DNA of 35,643 nt from Betaproteobacteria bacterium HGW-Betaproteobacteria-16 (lineage in GTDB: Bacteria > Pseudomonadota > Gammaproteobacteria > Burkholderiales > Burkholderiaceae_C). Shown piece by piece: positions 24,464-34,143 of the stretch. Numbering within the stretch: the stretch's first letter is position 1; each line of letters starts with the position of its first letter. The notes under the pieces were generated by a model. The model searched no databases and was not told where the DNA came from. It was given only the letters and a program-made list of their open reading frames with translations. The stretch lies in assembly GCA_002840835.1 (NCBI GenBank), contig PHCQ01000054.1:1-35643 (forward strand). The letters are read 5' to 3'. The position numbers were made by a program, and so were the translations under genes.

Positions 24464-26400
24464 GCCGACATTCCCGACTTGTTGAGTACCAGCTTGCGCA
24501 GTGCATAGCCGGCAGTGAGCAAGCTGTCCGTCGCCTTTTCGATGGTGGCAGCCAGTTCGGTCGCGAGTGAAAAGGTCATGGGGCTTGCATTCAGGGTCTG
24601 GACAATGAGCACGCGCGCGTTGCGCAACAAGTCGTCGCAAATTCGCTCGGCACGCAAAATTCGCCAGAGCGCCTGCAGGAAGTCCTCACTGTCTGCGGGG
24701 TCGGTCTGCTCGCTCATGTGGCGTGCGATCTCGATCGCCTTGATCTGATCCTGGATGGCGGCCAGCGTGGTGTCGGCAAGCTCGCACAGCACCGCATTCA
24801 CCGGGACTGGCAGGCCAGCCATCGGTTGCGCCAGCATCATGCTGTGAATGAAGGTGGCCTCCTCCAGCGCATCGGCAATGTCATCCATCTCGTCGAGCAG
24901 TTGCACCATTGGTAGCCAGCGGGGTTGGCGTTCTGCTCGGCGTCGAGCCTCCATGAGCAAATGGTCCGCCTTGCGCTCCCAGTTTTTCGCGCGCTGAACT
25001 GTGTCTGCGCTGGTACTGGCGAACTCAAGGGCCTCGCTCAGCGCGAATGCCAGCCCGTGACAGAAGGCCGCGTGCTCGGCCAGCAAATCGTATTCAAAGG
25101 TGCGGCGCTGAAGCACCCGAGCGAGTAGAAGTCGTGCCTCATCGGCGATCAGCGCCACAGGCTGCTGCTCACGCAGTTTTGTGCTGGCAATGCGCAGCAA
25201 ATCCTGCAGAAACGACTGAGTCGCGGCTTCGCCCAAAACCTGATCCAGGCGGTCTCCAATTCGAAATGCTTCACCGTCCACCGCCTGCATCGCTTCGTGG
25301 ATGAGTTGCTCACCACCAGCGAGCAGCCAAGCCATGTGGCCCAGATTCTGATCAGCGGCAAAGCGAAGAACGGCAATGGCCACAGGCTTGCGCACGAATG
25401 ACTGCAGCCTTTTTCGGGCACGGTTCCAGTCGATCACGAAGACGATGCGCGAGGCCACCGCCTCGAGCACTTCTTGCAGCGCTTCATCGTCTGCCGCCTT
25501 GCAGAGCGCACTGCCCACCTGGTACGGCTTGCCCTGATTCAGGCCATCTGTCGTGCGTGGATCGAACACCGTCCACTCGAACCCGATGCCCTCCAGCATC
25601 TGCCGAAAAAAGTCAAAGCGTGCAACGTGCAGATCCGAATAAGTGAGGTGGACCGTGCGCTTCTCCACCTCGATCACCAGCACATGCGCGTCGTTGGTTC
25701 CAATGTCGTTCTGGATCAGAAGGCGCTTCCCGTTTCGGGTGGCGGCGGTGTCCAGGCCGGGGTGATTGAACTTCAGCGCAGCGGTGCGCGCGATGCCGCG
25801 CATGAAGGCGCGAATCAGCGTCCGGTCATCGTCCTCGATCTGCCAGACGTGCGCACCATTCACATCCTCTGTAGCCACCGTGACCGCCATGGCATTGAGC
25901 TGCTTGTGCAGGTCCATCACCAGCAGGTGGAAACTGTCGCTGCCTTTTCGGTTGCCGTGTGTCAGGTCGCTCAGTGCCTGCGGGCTCAGGCCTTCCTCGT
26001 CGTTGAGTTCTTCCAGCTTCTGGAGCCAGAGGTCGCGTCTTGTCGCGAGCGCTGGATCTTTGTGCTCGGGGATGTCGCACAGCGGCCGGGCCATGATGCT
26101 CAGATCGGCTGACAGTGCATCAAGCCAGAGCGTGAGCTGGGGCACGATCAGTGTCTGGTCCTGCAGGTAGGCGGTCGTGGCCACATCTTTGAGCCAGGTG
26201 GCATCGCGCAGACCCATGTGCGTGATCTCGCGCGTCCAGTCCACGGAAGTCGCGGCGGGGTTGACCGCACGTTGCGCTGCTGACTGCAAAACCGACAGGT
26301 AAAGTTTGAGGCGGTCGTTGGCCTGGAGGGCGGCCTTGATCCACGCAGGCAGAAGCAGCGATGACTGACCCAGGGAGGCCACAGCACCTTCTTTTTCCAC
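24460..26400 (-). CDS. Large protein with PhoU/DUF47-like C-terminal region, translationally coupled to the PPDK-like gene
   Basis: A 646-residue soluble protein. Residues 430-640 are all helical, with WERKADHLLMEAR (474-486) and MVQLLDEMDDIADALEEA (498-515), as in PhoU/DUF47 proteins where E/D clusters bind metal and phosphate. The middle (220-330) looks alpha/beta: KRLLIQNDIGTNDAHVLVIEVE, TVHLTYSDLHVARFDFF and RIVFVIDWNRARKRL. A conserved-looking polar motif is HGNRKGSDSFHLLVMDLHKQ (148-167). The start is GTG at 26400 with a poor ribosome-binding site. It is the first gene of the operon with the truncated dikinase and the MaoC-Pta fusion. I do not recognise the full-length family. Being the acceptor or regulator of the dikinase phosphate is a hypothesis. 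Confidence 0.8.
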   Translation of the reverse strand: MEKEGAVASLGQSSLLLPAWIKAALQANDRLKLYLSVLQSAAQRAVNPAATSVDWTREITHMGLRDATWLKDVATTAYLQDQTLIVPQLTLWLDALSADLSIMARPLCDIPEHKDPALATRRDLWLQKLEELNDEEGLSPQALSDLTHGNRKGSDSFHLLVMDLHKQLNAMAVTVATEDVNGAHVWQIEDDDRTLIRAFMRGIARTAALKFNHPGLDTAATRNGKRLLIQNDIGTNDAHVLVIEVEKRTVHLTYSDLHVARFDFFRQMLEGIGFEWTVFDPRTTDGLNQGKPYQVGSALCKAADDEALQEVLEAVASRIVFVIDWNRARKRLQSFVRKPVAIAVLRFAADQNLGHMAWLLAGGEQLIHEAMQAVDGEAFRIGDRLDQVLGEAATQSFLQDLLRIASTKLREQQPVALIADEARLLLARVLQRRTFEYDLLAEHAAFCHGLAFALSEALEFASTSADTVQRAKNWERKADHLLMEARRRAERQPRWLPMVQLLDEMDDIADALEEATFIHSMMLAQPMAGLPVPVNAVLCELADTTLAAIQDQIKAIEIARHMSEQTDPADSEDFLQALWRILRAERICDDLLRNARVLIVQTLNASPMTFSLATELAATIEKATDSLLTAGYALRKLVLNKSGMSA

Positions 26401-26794
26401 ACGATTCCCGATTTGAGTTGCTATACCCAGATCATTCAGATGTCATGTGGCGCCACGGTGACAAGATTTGTATCAACTGGCTTTTTTCTGACTTGCCGTG
26501 ACTGTGGAGGCCGGACCTCTTGGCTCAGGAGCCACCAGCTCAGATTCCGGCGGCCTTGTTTGCCCTGCGACCTACTGATTCGAACCTCTCCTGCGCTTCT
26601 TGTGTTGGGAACCGAACAGAGCCGACCTGCCTTCCCTGAGACCATGGTCCTACGGTTTGCCCGACCAGGTCGCTGGACATGGCGACGCGCGAAACCTGCG
26701 GCAACGAGGCTGGCAAGTTGCTTGTCGTGTCGTGTCAGGGTGCCTGCGCAAGAACCCATCCCCCTGTCCACCGTTAACCCATTTGGAGATACAG
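26401..26794. other. 394-bp divergent intergenic region
   Basis: It separates the minus-strand dikinase operon from the CBS-protein gene. It holds a dyad at 26441-26463 and a TATAGC -10-like element for the minus strand at 26425-26420. A poor FNR-like AAGAT-TTGT-ATCAA is at 26463-26476. Frames open across it have no ribosome-binding site or protein-like composition, so I call no gene. Confidence 0.6.
26441..26463. promoter_or_regulatory. Interrupted palindrome, candidate operator
   Basis: GTGGCGCCAC at 26447-26456 is a perfect 10-bp palindrome. It is flanked by TGTCA (26441-26445) and TGACA (26459-26463), which extend the dyad with spacers of 1 and 2 bases. It lies 41-63 bases upstream of the minus-strand GTG at 26400, just behind its likely -10, as expected for a repressor or activator site. 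The regulator is unknown. Confidence 0.45.
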
Positions 26795-27211
26795 ATGCAA
26801 CAGCTCAAAGACGTGATGAGACGTGAAGTGAAGGTCATCAGCCCTGACGCCACGCTGAAAGAGGCCGCCGTCCTGATGCGGGACGAAGATTTCGGCATGC
26901 TGCCGGTCGGGGAGGACGACCGCATGATCGGGACGGTGACCGACCGCGACATCGCAATTCGCGCGGTCGCAGAAGGCCTGGGTTGCGACACGCCGGTTCG
27001 CGACGTGATGTCCGAAGAAGTGATCTGGTGCTACGAGGACGAAACCGTGGAGCGCGGCGCCGAGAAAATGAGTGAGAACCAGGTGAGGCGCCTGCCGGTG
27101 GTGAGCCGTGAAAAGCGCCTGGTGGGTATCGTCTCCCTCGGCGATTTCGCTGTGGATGCAGACGACATCGAGGCCACAACCGAAGCTCTGGTCGCCATTT
27201 CAAGGCCATAG
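26795..27211 (+). CDS. Two-CBS-domain protein
   Basis: A 138-residue protein made of two CBS modules: residues 4-60 (LKDVMRREVKVISPDATLKEAAVLMRDEDFGMLPV then IGTVTDRDIAIR) and residues 72-128 (VRDVMSEEVIWCYEDETVERGAEKMSENQVRRLPVVS then VGIVSLGDFAV). GGAG precedes the ATG at good spacing. CBS pairs bind adenine nucleotides and report energy state. No effector domain is attached, so it probably acts on a separate partner. The next gene starts 11 bp downstream. Confidence 0.93.
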   Translation: MQQLKDVMRREVKVISPDATLKEAAVLMRDEDFGMLPVGEDDRMIGTVTDRDIAIRAVAEGLGCDTPVRDVMSEEVIWCYEDETVERGAEKMSENQVRRLPVVSREKRLVGIVSLGDFAVDADDIEATTEALVAISRP

Positions 27212-27222
27212 AGCGTTCAGGG

Positions 27223-27675
27223 GTGCACCCTGTGCGTGTACCCTCTGCCCAGGCCCTCCTGCTCAACCCGCTCGTGCCCTGGCTCAAACTCTTTCACATC
27301 AGCGCCGTGATCGTCTGGTGCGGCAGCCTGATGTATTTGCCCACGCTGGTGAGGTCCAGTGTGGCGCACGGATCTGTGCGGGCGCTGCGCCAGTGGCCAC
27401 GCCACGTGTTCATTGGTGTGGCGACACCCGCTGCGCTGCTCGCGATCGGATCGGGCACGGTGATCTTTGTGGCAGACACCCTGGTCACGACCTGGCTGAT
27501 CTACAAGCTGGCGTTTGTCGGCCTGCTGGTGTTGGGCCACGGTGTCTGCGGGATGCTGGTGCTTCGTGCGGAAGCGGGCCGGCTTGAGCGTTGCCGCTTC
27601 TGCCATGCGCTGACGGCATGGGTCGTGTTCGTGTTGCTGGCCATTGCCTGGCTCGTTCTCCGCAAGCCGGCATGA
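27223..27675 (+). CDS. HemJ/CopD-like integral membrane protein
   Basis: A 150-residue protein with about four membrane helices. The first carries WLKLFHISAVIVWCGSLMYLPTLV, which has the His-x6-Trp and LPTL features of HemJ (haem-dependent protoporphyrinogen oxidase) and CopD-related proteins. YKLAFVGLLVLGHG contains the second conserved Lys and His. HemJ proteins usually have about 140 residues, so the length fits. It starts with GTG 11 bp after the CBS gene. A haem-linked redox role next to an oxidase operon is plausible; HemJ activity itself is not proven. Confidence 0.75.
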   Translation: MHPVRVPSAQALLLNPLVPWLKLFHISAVIVWCGSLMYLPTLVRSSVAHGSVRALRQWPRHVFIGVATPAALLAIGSGTVIFVADTLVTTWLIYKLAFVGLLVLGHGVCGMLVLRAEAGRLERCRFCHALTAWVVFVLLAIAWLVLRKPA

Positions 27676-27725
27676 AGTCGGTGATGCCCGTCGTCCCATG
27701 GCATGAGCGCATGACGTTCAGCCTG

Positions 27726-28193
27726 TCATTCCTCTTCGGTGTGGACACCCACCGCGTTCTCGTAGACGAGGCGCCCGCCCAGGTACGAGGCCAGGGAGAT
27801 GAAAGCGGCGGTGAGCAGACTCAGACCCATGCCCCAGGGCATCACGAGCTGACCCGGTTCATCGCCCATGCGCAATTGCCAGTTCAGCGTCGCCACGGAG
27901 AGCATCATCACGGCGATGATGGCGTGACCCCAGGCGGTGATCAGGCGACGGATCTGCCGCACGCTGAGCAGGTCGATCAGTCCGGCCACACTGGCCGTCC
28001 AGCCGCCCAGTGCACCCACACCCGCCAGCCACAAACCCGCACGGGCCCAGAACGGGTCGCCGCCGTACAGGTAGGCCGCGTCGGTGGCCACCAGCGCGAT
28101 CAGCGCGGCCACCGGGAAGTGGATGAGCATGGGATGGATGGGATGCCCTGCGATCGCAGCACGACTCAGAATGGGCTTGGTGCTGGTATTCAT
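27726..28193 (-). CDS. DUF2231 membrane protein
   Basis: A 155-residue protein with four hydrophobic helices. The N-terminal motif IAGHPIHPMLIHFPVAA, with its three histidines, defines DUF2231, followed by DPFWARAGLWLAGVGALGGWTASVAGLIDL. Members often lie beside cytochrome or copper-oxidase genes, and the histidines may bind haem. It converges with the HemJ-like gene. Its ATG is only 9 bases from the divergent coxII start, so both promoters must lie inside the opposite coding regions, or this start is set too far upstream. Confidence 0.88.
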   Translation of the reverse strand: MNTSTKPILSRAAIAGHPIHPMLIHFPVAALIALVATDAAYLYGGDPFWARAGLWLAGVGALGGWTASVAGLIDLLSVRQIRRLITAWGHAIIAVMMLSVATLNWQLRMGDEPGQLVMPWGMGLSLLTAAFISLASYLGGRLVYENAVGVHTEEE

Positions 28194-28202
28194 GAGGTCA
28201 TT

Positions 28203-28952
28203 GTGAAGCTTTCTGCGCGAGCGTTTTGCACGGCCGCTTTGATGACCGCCGCAGCGGGCCTCACAGGCTGTACCGGCTCACAGTCGATGCTGGACCCGGC
28301 CGGGCCTTCGGCCCAGGCCATCGCGCTGGTGTGGTGGTGGATGCTGGGCGTGGCGGTGTTGGTGGTGGTGGGTGTGATGGTGGCCGGGTGGCTGGCGATG
28401 CGGCGCGGCCATGGGTCAGAGGCCAACGCCACCGACGACATCGCGACAAGTCATGGATGGCGCTGGATGGTCGGCGGAGGCATCTTGTTGCCGTCAGCGG
28501 CGATCGCGGCCTTGCTGGTGTTCGGTACGCCAGCCGGATTTCACCAGTTGCCGCTGCACTTGACGGGTGCCGGCGGTCCGGCGCCGCTGCGCGTCGATGT
28601 CGAGGCACGGCAATGGGTCTGGTCGCTGCGGTACCCTGAGAGCGGCGTGCAGCTAGACAACGAGCTGCGCCTGCCCGTGGGCCGGCCCGTCGACATCCAT
28701 GTGGGCAGCCGCGACGTCATACATTCGTTCTGGGTGCCGCGACTGGGGGGCAAGATCGATGCCATCCCCGGTCGCACCAACGTGGTCCGCCTGCAGGCCG
28801 ATCAGGCGGGCACCTTCCGTGGCCAGTGTGCCGAGTTCTGCGGGTTGAACCACGCCCACATGGTGATGACGGTGATCGCCATGCCCGCCAACGAGTTCGA
28901 GGCCTGGCTGGCCGCGCAGCCGGTCACGGCATCCACAGAGGGTAGGCCATGA
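28203..28952 (+). CDS. ctaC: Cytochrome c oxidase subunit II
   Basis: A 249-residue protein with a lipoprotein-type signal (LTGC, Cys23), two membrane helices (about 38-66 and 88-107) and a periplasmic cupredoxin domain. CuA ligands are His174 (VIHSFWVP), Cys209, Glu211, Cys213, His217 and Met220 in QCAEFCGLNHAHM. The electron-entry aromatic patch is QWVWSLRYP. It has no fused cytochrome c domain, unlike many caa3 enzymes. GTG is the start, with GAGGT close upstream. It overlaps the subunit I gene by 4 bases. Confidence 0.94.
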   Translation: MKLSARAFCTAALMTAAAGLTGCTGSQSMLDPAGPSAQAIALVWWWMLGVAVLVVVGVMVAGWLAMRRGHGSEANATDDIATSHGWRWMVGGGILLPSAAIAALLVFGTPAGFHQLPLHLTGAGGPAPLRVDVEARQWVWSLRYPESGVQLDNELRLPVGRPVDIHVGSRDVIHSFWVPRLGGKIDAIPGRTNVVRLQADQAGTFRGQCAEFCGLNHAHMVMTVIAMPANEFEAWLAAQPVTASTEGRP

Positions 28953-31483
28953 CCGAGCCCACCCGCAACGCACCAGCGCGCGACGCAGCCGAACTGCACG
29001 CGGAGTTTGAAGCCGTCTGGGGCAACCCGAAAGGTTGGCGCTCCCTGAGCGTGGTCAACCACACCAGCGTGGCCAACCGCTTCATCGTGACCGGTGCCGT
29101 CTTCTTCCTCATCGCCGGTCTGCTGGGCATGCTGTTGCGCGCACAACTGGCGCAGCCCGGGCAGGACTTCATGGGGGCGAAGGCCTACAACCAGGCCTTC
29201 ACGATGCACGGCACCATGATGATGTTCCTCTTTGCCGTGCCCATCCAGCAGGGGCTGGCCGCCTACCTGCTGCCCAAGATGCTGGGCGCGCGCGACCTGG
29301 TCTTTCCAAGGCTTGGCGCTTTCGGCTACTGGTGCTATCTGTTCGGCGGCCTCATCTTCACCAGCAGCCTGCTGGTGGGCCTGGCGCCCGACGCCGGCTG
29401 GTTCATGTACACGCCGCTGTCCAGCAACACCTATTCGCCGGGCAAGGGCGCCGATTTCTGGTTGCTGGGCATCACCTTCATCGAAATCGCCACCATGGCC
29501 GCCGCCATCGACATCACGGTGTCGATCCTGCGCGCACGTGCGGCCGGCATGGGTCTGCATCAGTTGCCGATCTTCGCGTGGTCCATGCTGGTGACCTCGC
29601 TCATGGTCATCGTGGGTTTTCCGCCGCTGATTCTGGGCAGCATCCTGCTGGAGCTGGAACGGGCCGCCGGCTGGGCCTTCTTCGACCCCACGCGGGGTGG
29701 CGACCCGGTGCTGTGGCAGCACCTGTTCTGGCTGTTCGGGCACCCGGAGGTCTACATCATCTTCCTGCCTGCTGCGGGCGTGGTCTCGATGCTGGTGCCG
29801 GTGTACGCGCGCCGGCCGCTGGTGGGCTACCGCTGGGTGGTGGTGTCGATGATCGGCACCGGCTTCATCAGCTTCGGTCTGTGGGTGCACCACATGTTCG
29901 CGGTCGGCATTCCGGCTTTGTCGCAGGCCTTTTTTGCGGTGGCCAGCATGCTGGTGGCCATCCCCACCGGGATCCAGCTCTTTGCGTGGATCGCCACGCT
30001 GTGGAGCGGGCGCCCGGTCTGGAGCGTGCCCATGCTGTGGATCGCCGGCTTCCTGCTGATCTTCGTCGTCGGCGGACTCACGGGGGTGATGCTGGCCTTT
30101 GTTCCCTTCAACTGGCAGGTGCACGACACGCACTTCGTGGTGGCGCATTTTCACTACGTGCTGATCGGCGGCATGCTGTTCCCGCTGATTGCGGGCATCT
30201 ACCACTGGCTGCCACATTTCAGCGGCCGCCTGCCATCAGAGCGGTTGTCGAAGGCCGGCTTCTGGCTCACCTTCATCGGTTTCAACGGCACCTTTCTGGT
30301 GATGCACTGGACCGGCCTGCTGGGCATGCCACGGCGCGTCTACACCTACGAGGCCGGTCTGGGCTGGGACCTGCCCAACCTGATCTCTTCGGTCTTCAGT
30401 TTCGTGATGGCTTTCGGCATCGCCACGCTGCTGCTGGATCTGGTCCTGCACTGGCGTTACGGCCGAAAGGCGCCGCTCAATCCCTGGCATGCCGACACGC
30501 TGGAATGGGCCAGCGGCACGCCGCCGCGCTCGTACAACTTCGCCAGCCTGCCGCGCATCACGACCCGCCATCCGCTGTGGGACGCGACCGATCTGCCCGA
30601 GACCATCGCCACCGGCCAGCACGCCCTGCCACACGCCGCGCATGGGCGGCGCGAAACGCTGGGCGTCGACCCGGTCAGTGGCCGGGTGCGCGAGGTGATT
30701 CACCTGCCGGGCAACTCCTGGTGGCCGCTGGCGGCCGGCGCCACGTTGGCGTTTCTGTGCCTGGCGCTGTTGCTCAAGCTGTACCCGATGGCGATTGGTT
30801 TGGCTCTGGTGGCTGTGGCGGTGCTGCTGCGCTGGTCGTGGGAGAACGGCGCACATCCCGCTTCCGTGCAAGGCGAAACAGGCGACCTGCCTGAAGGACT
30901 GAAGCTGCATTCGCACACCTTCGACGGCCCGGGTCTGTGGGGCATGGGCCTTACCATGCTGGCCGATGCGGCGCTGTACGGCGCGCTGCTGTTTGGCTGG
31001 CTTTACCTCTGGACGGTGGTGCCGGGCGGTCAACCGGATGCGGCATCGCCGCTGGGCACCTGGCCGCTGGCGCTGGTGACGGCTTTGTGGAGTGTGGGGC
31101 TCTGGTTGATGCGTGCAGCCGTGCACCGCCTGCGCACCGGCAGCGATGCCCACCTGCAGCACCATTTGTGGGGCGCTTTTGCCTGCGGTGTGGCTGGCTG
31201 CGCTGGCCTGCTGTGGTTGCTGACGACCGCAGGGCTGCAGCCCAGGCTTCATGCCCACGATGCGGTGTTGAGCTTCACATTGGTGTTTCTGTTGCTGCAC
31301 GGCGCTTTGGCTTCCGTGCTGTCTGCCCTGCAGGCCTTGCGCGTTCACAGCGGGCGGGTGAGTCTGCTGGCGCCCTACGAGCCGGGGGTGGTCACCATGG
31401 TGTGGCAGTTTTGCGCGCTGGCCACCGGGCTGGCGTGGGCATTGATGGCTTTGCTCCCCATGGCTTTTGGAGCGAGACCATGA
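28949..31483 (+). CDS. Cytochrome c oxidase subunit I-III fusion
   Basis: An 844-residue protein. Residues 30-530 are subunit I: His87 (TMHGTMMMF) and His402 for haem a, and His400 for haem a3 in VAHFHYVLIGG. CuB ligands are His265 in GHPEVY with the cross-linking Tyr269, and His314-His315 in WVHHMF. Glu267 in GHPEVY marks an A-type D-channel enzyme. Residues about 590-844 are a subunit III-like helical domain (HTFDGPGLWGMGLTMLADAALYGALLFGWLYLW) joined by a polar linker. Fused I-III proteins occur in caa3-type oxidases. It overlaps subunit II and the next gene by 4 bases each. It would pump protons while reducing oxygen in the inner membrane. Confidence 0.95.
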   Translation: MTEPTRNAPARDAAELHAEFEAVWGNPKGWRSLSVVNHTSVANRFIVTGAVFFLIAGLLGMLLRAQLAQPGQDFMGAKAYNQAFTMHGTMMMFLFAVPIQQGLAAYLLPKMLGARDLVFPRLGAFGYWCYLFGGLIFTSSLLVGLAPDAGWFMYTPLSSNTYSPGKGADFWLLGITFIEIATMAAAIDITVSILRARAAGMGLHQLPIFAWSMLVTSLMVIVGFPPLILGSILLELERAAGWAFFDPTRGGDPVLWQHLFWLFGHPEVYIIFLPAAGVVSMLVPVYARRPLVGYRWVVVSMIGTGFISFGLWVHHMFAVGIPALSQAFFAVASMLVAIPTGIQLFAWIATLWSGRPVWSVPMLWIAGFLLIFVVGGLTGVMLAFVPFNWQVHDTHFVVAHFHYVLIGGMLFPLIAGIYHWLPHFSGRLPSERLSKAGFWLTFIGFNGTFLVMHWTGLLGMPRRVYTYEAGLGWDLPNLISSVFSFVMAFGIATLLLDLVLHWRYGRKAPLNPWHADTLEWASGTPPRSYNFASLPRITTRHPLWDATDLPETIATGQHALPHAAHGRRETLGVDPVSGRVREVIHLPGNSWWPLAAGATLAFLCLALLLKLYPMAIGLALVAVAVLLRWSWENGAHPASVQGETGDLPEGLKLHSHTFDGPGLWGMGLTMLADAALYGALLFGWLYLWTVVPGGQPDAASPLGTWPLALVTALWSVGLWLMRAAVHRLRTGSDAHLQHHLWGAFACGVAGCAGLLWLLTTAGLQPRLHAHDAVLSFTLVFLLLHGALASVLSALQALRVHSGRVSLLAPYEPGVVTMVWQFCALATGLAWALMALLPMAFGARP

Positions 31484-31827
31484 AGCCGAACGCCTGGCAC
31501 CTTGTCATTGGGCTGGCGCTCTGGTTTGCCTGGTTCTGTGCCACTTATGGCGGTGTGGCCGTGGCCTGTGCTCTGGCACCGCCGTCGCCCGCGCAGGGGG
31601 CGTGGACCTGGCTCAACGCGGCGGTGTTGTTGCTGGCGGTCGGCTGCACGGCGGCCTTCGGCGGCGCTGCGTGGATGAGTGCGCGCGGGGCGCAACACCT
31701 GAAGACCGATGCGACGCAGGCGCGCCAGCGCTTCATGGCCCGCGCAGCCACGGCCCTGTATGCCACTTCGGCCGTGTCCACCGCACTGGTGGCCTTGCCC
31801 GCCGTGGTGCTGCCGCCATGTGTGTGA
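31480..31827 (+). CDS. Small oxidase-associated membrane protein (115 aa)
   Basis: It begins ATGA-overlapped with the CoxI-III stop. It has three hydrophobic stretches: HLVIGLALWFAWFCATYGGVAVACAL, WLNAAVLLLAVGCTAAFGGAAWM and ATALYATSAVSTALVALPAVVL. No metal motif is evident. The tight operon position suggests a subunit IV-like or assembly protein of this oxidase. I do not recognise a named family. Confidence 0.8.
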   Translation: MKPNAWHLVIGLALWFAWFCATYGGVAVACALAPPSPAQGAWTWLNAAVLLLAVGCTAAFGGAAWMSARGAQHLKTDATQARQRFMARAATALYATSAVSTALVALPAVVLPPCV

Positions 31828-32675
31828 ACGCCCCCATGCGCTGCGACGCCGGGTGGGCCCGCTCGGCCGTGCGGGCACTGTTGTTTGCGTGGCCTGTGAC
31901 TGGCTGGGCGCATGGCGTTCAAGGCGGCATCGGACAGGCGCCGGTCTGGTTCACGCAGGCCTTGTTCCTGTTCGCATGGCTGGTTTATGCCGTGGGCGCT
32001 GTGCGCCAGCGCCCGCGCTTCGGTCCCCGGCTGGCCTTGCACAGCGCCATGCTCATGGCGGGGATCGCGCTGTTCGGCCCGCTCGACGAATGGTCCGAGC
32101 GCAGCGTGGCCTGGCACATGGTGCAGCACATGTTGCTGATGGTGGTGGTGGCACCGCTGCTGGTGCTGGCCCGGCCGCTGCCGCAGTGGCGCGCCGTGCT
32201 GGGGGCGCGGGTCGACACGGTCTGGCGCACGCTGCACCGACTGAGCCGCCGACCCATGATCTGCGCCCTGCTGCACGCCGTGGCGATCTGGTTCTGGCAT
32301 TTGCCCGGTCCCTACATCGCCGCCCTGGCGTCGCCGTTGTGGCACGTCACCGAACACGCCTGCTTCCTGCTCAGCGGCTGGCTGTTCTGGTGGTCGGTGC
32401 TGCGGCCCGGGCGTGCGGGCGCGCTGGCAGCCGCCGCAGCGCTGCTGTTCACCGTGATGCACACGGGTTTGCTGGGCGCGCTGCTCAGTTTTTCCAAAGA
32501 GCCGCTGTACAGCGTGGCTCAGTCCGCTCTGGCAGACCAGCAGATGGCGGGTCTGCTGATGTGGGTGCCGGGCGGTCTGGTGTATCTGCTGGTGGCCGTG
32601 TGGGCGGGTTCGCGGTGGCTGGGCTCGCTGGAAGCCACGTCGCTCAGGGGTGCGCAGGCTTCGCCCAGGCGATGA
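31818..32675 (+). CDS. ctaG: CtaG (caa3-type) cytochrome c oxidase assembly protein
   Basis: A 285-residue integral membrane protein that overlaps the previous gene by 10 bases. After a first hydrophobic segment it shows LFGPLDEWSERSVAWHMVQHMLLMVVVAPLLVLARPL, IWFWHLPGPYIAAL and HVTEHACFLLSGWLFWW, the histidine-containing helices of the CtaG_caa3 family. These proteins are thought to help deliver copper to the oxidase and differ from the CtaG/Cox11 type. It is the last gene of the operon and converges with the dehydrogenase gene 25 bp away. Confidence 0.92.
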   Translation: MCVNAPMRCDAGWARSAVRALLFAWPVTGWAHGVQGGIGQAPVWFTQALFLFAWLVYAVGAVRQRPRFGPRLALHSAMLMAGIALFGPLDEWSERSVAWHMVQHMLLMVVVAPLLVLARPLPQWRAVLGARVDTVWRTLHRLSRRPMICALLHAVAIWFWHLPGPYIAALASPLWHVTEHACFLLSGWLFWWSVLRPGRAGALAAAAALLFTVMHTGLLGALLSFSKEPLYSVAQSALADQQMAGLLMWVPGGLVYLLVAVWAGSRWLGSLEATSLRGAQASPRR

Positions 32676-32700
32676 CGTGGGCGTTCAGGGTCGATGTGGC

Positions 32701-34143
<1,443 letters not shown>

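Noticed and set aside
26463..26476. FNR-like AAGAT-TTGT-ATCAA
   Set aside because: One half-site is poor and the spacing to the likely -10 does not fit -41.5.
26413..26826. 137-codon plus-strand frame in the intergenic region
   Set aside because: No ribosome-binding site, Arg/Cys-rich, and it overlaps the start of the CBS gene out of frame.
28802..30217. 471-codon minus-strand frame opposite coxI
   Set aside because: His/Gln/Arg-rich composition, no ribosome-binding site, and the opposite strand encodes unmistakable CoxI motifs.
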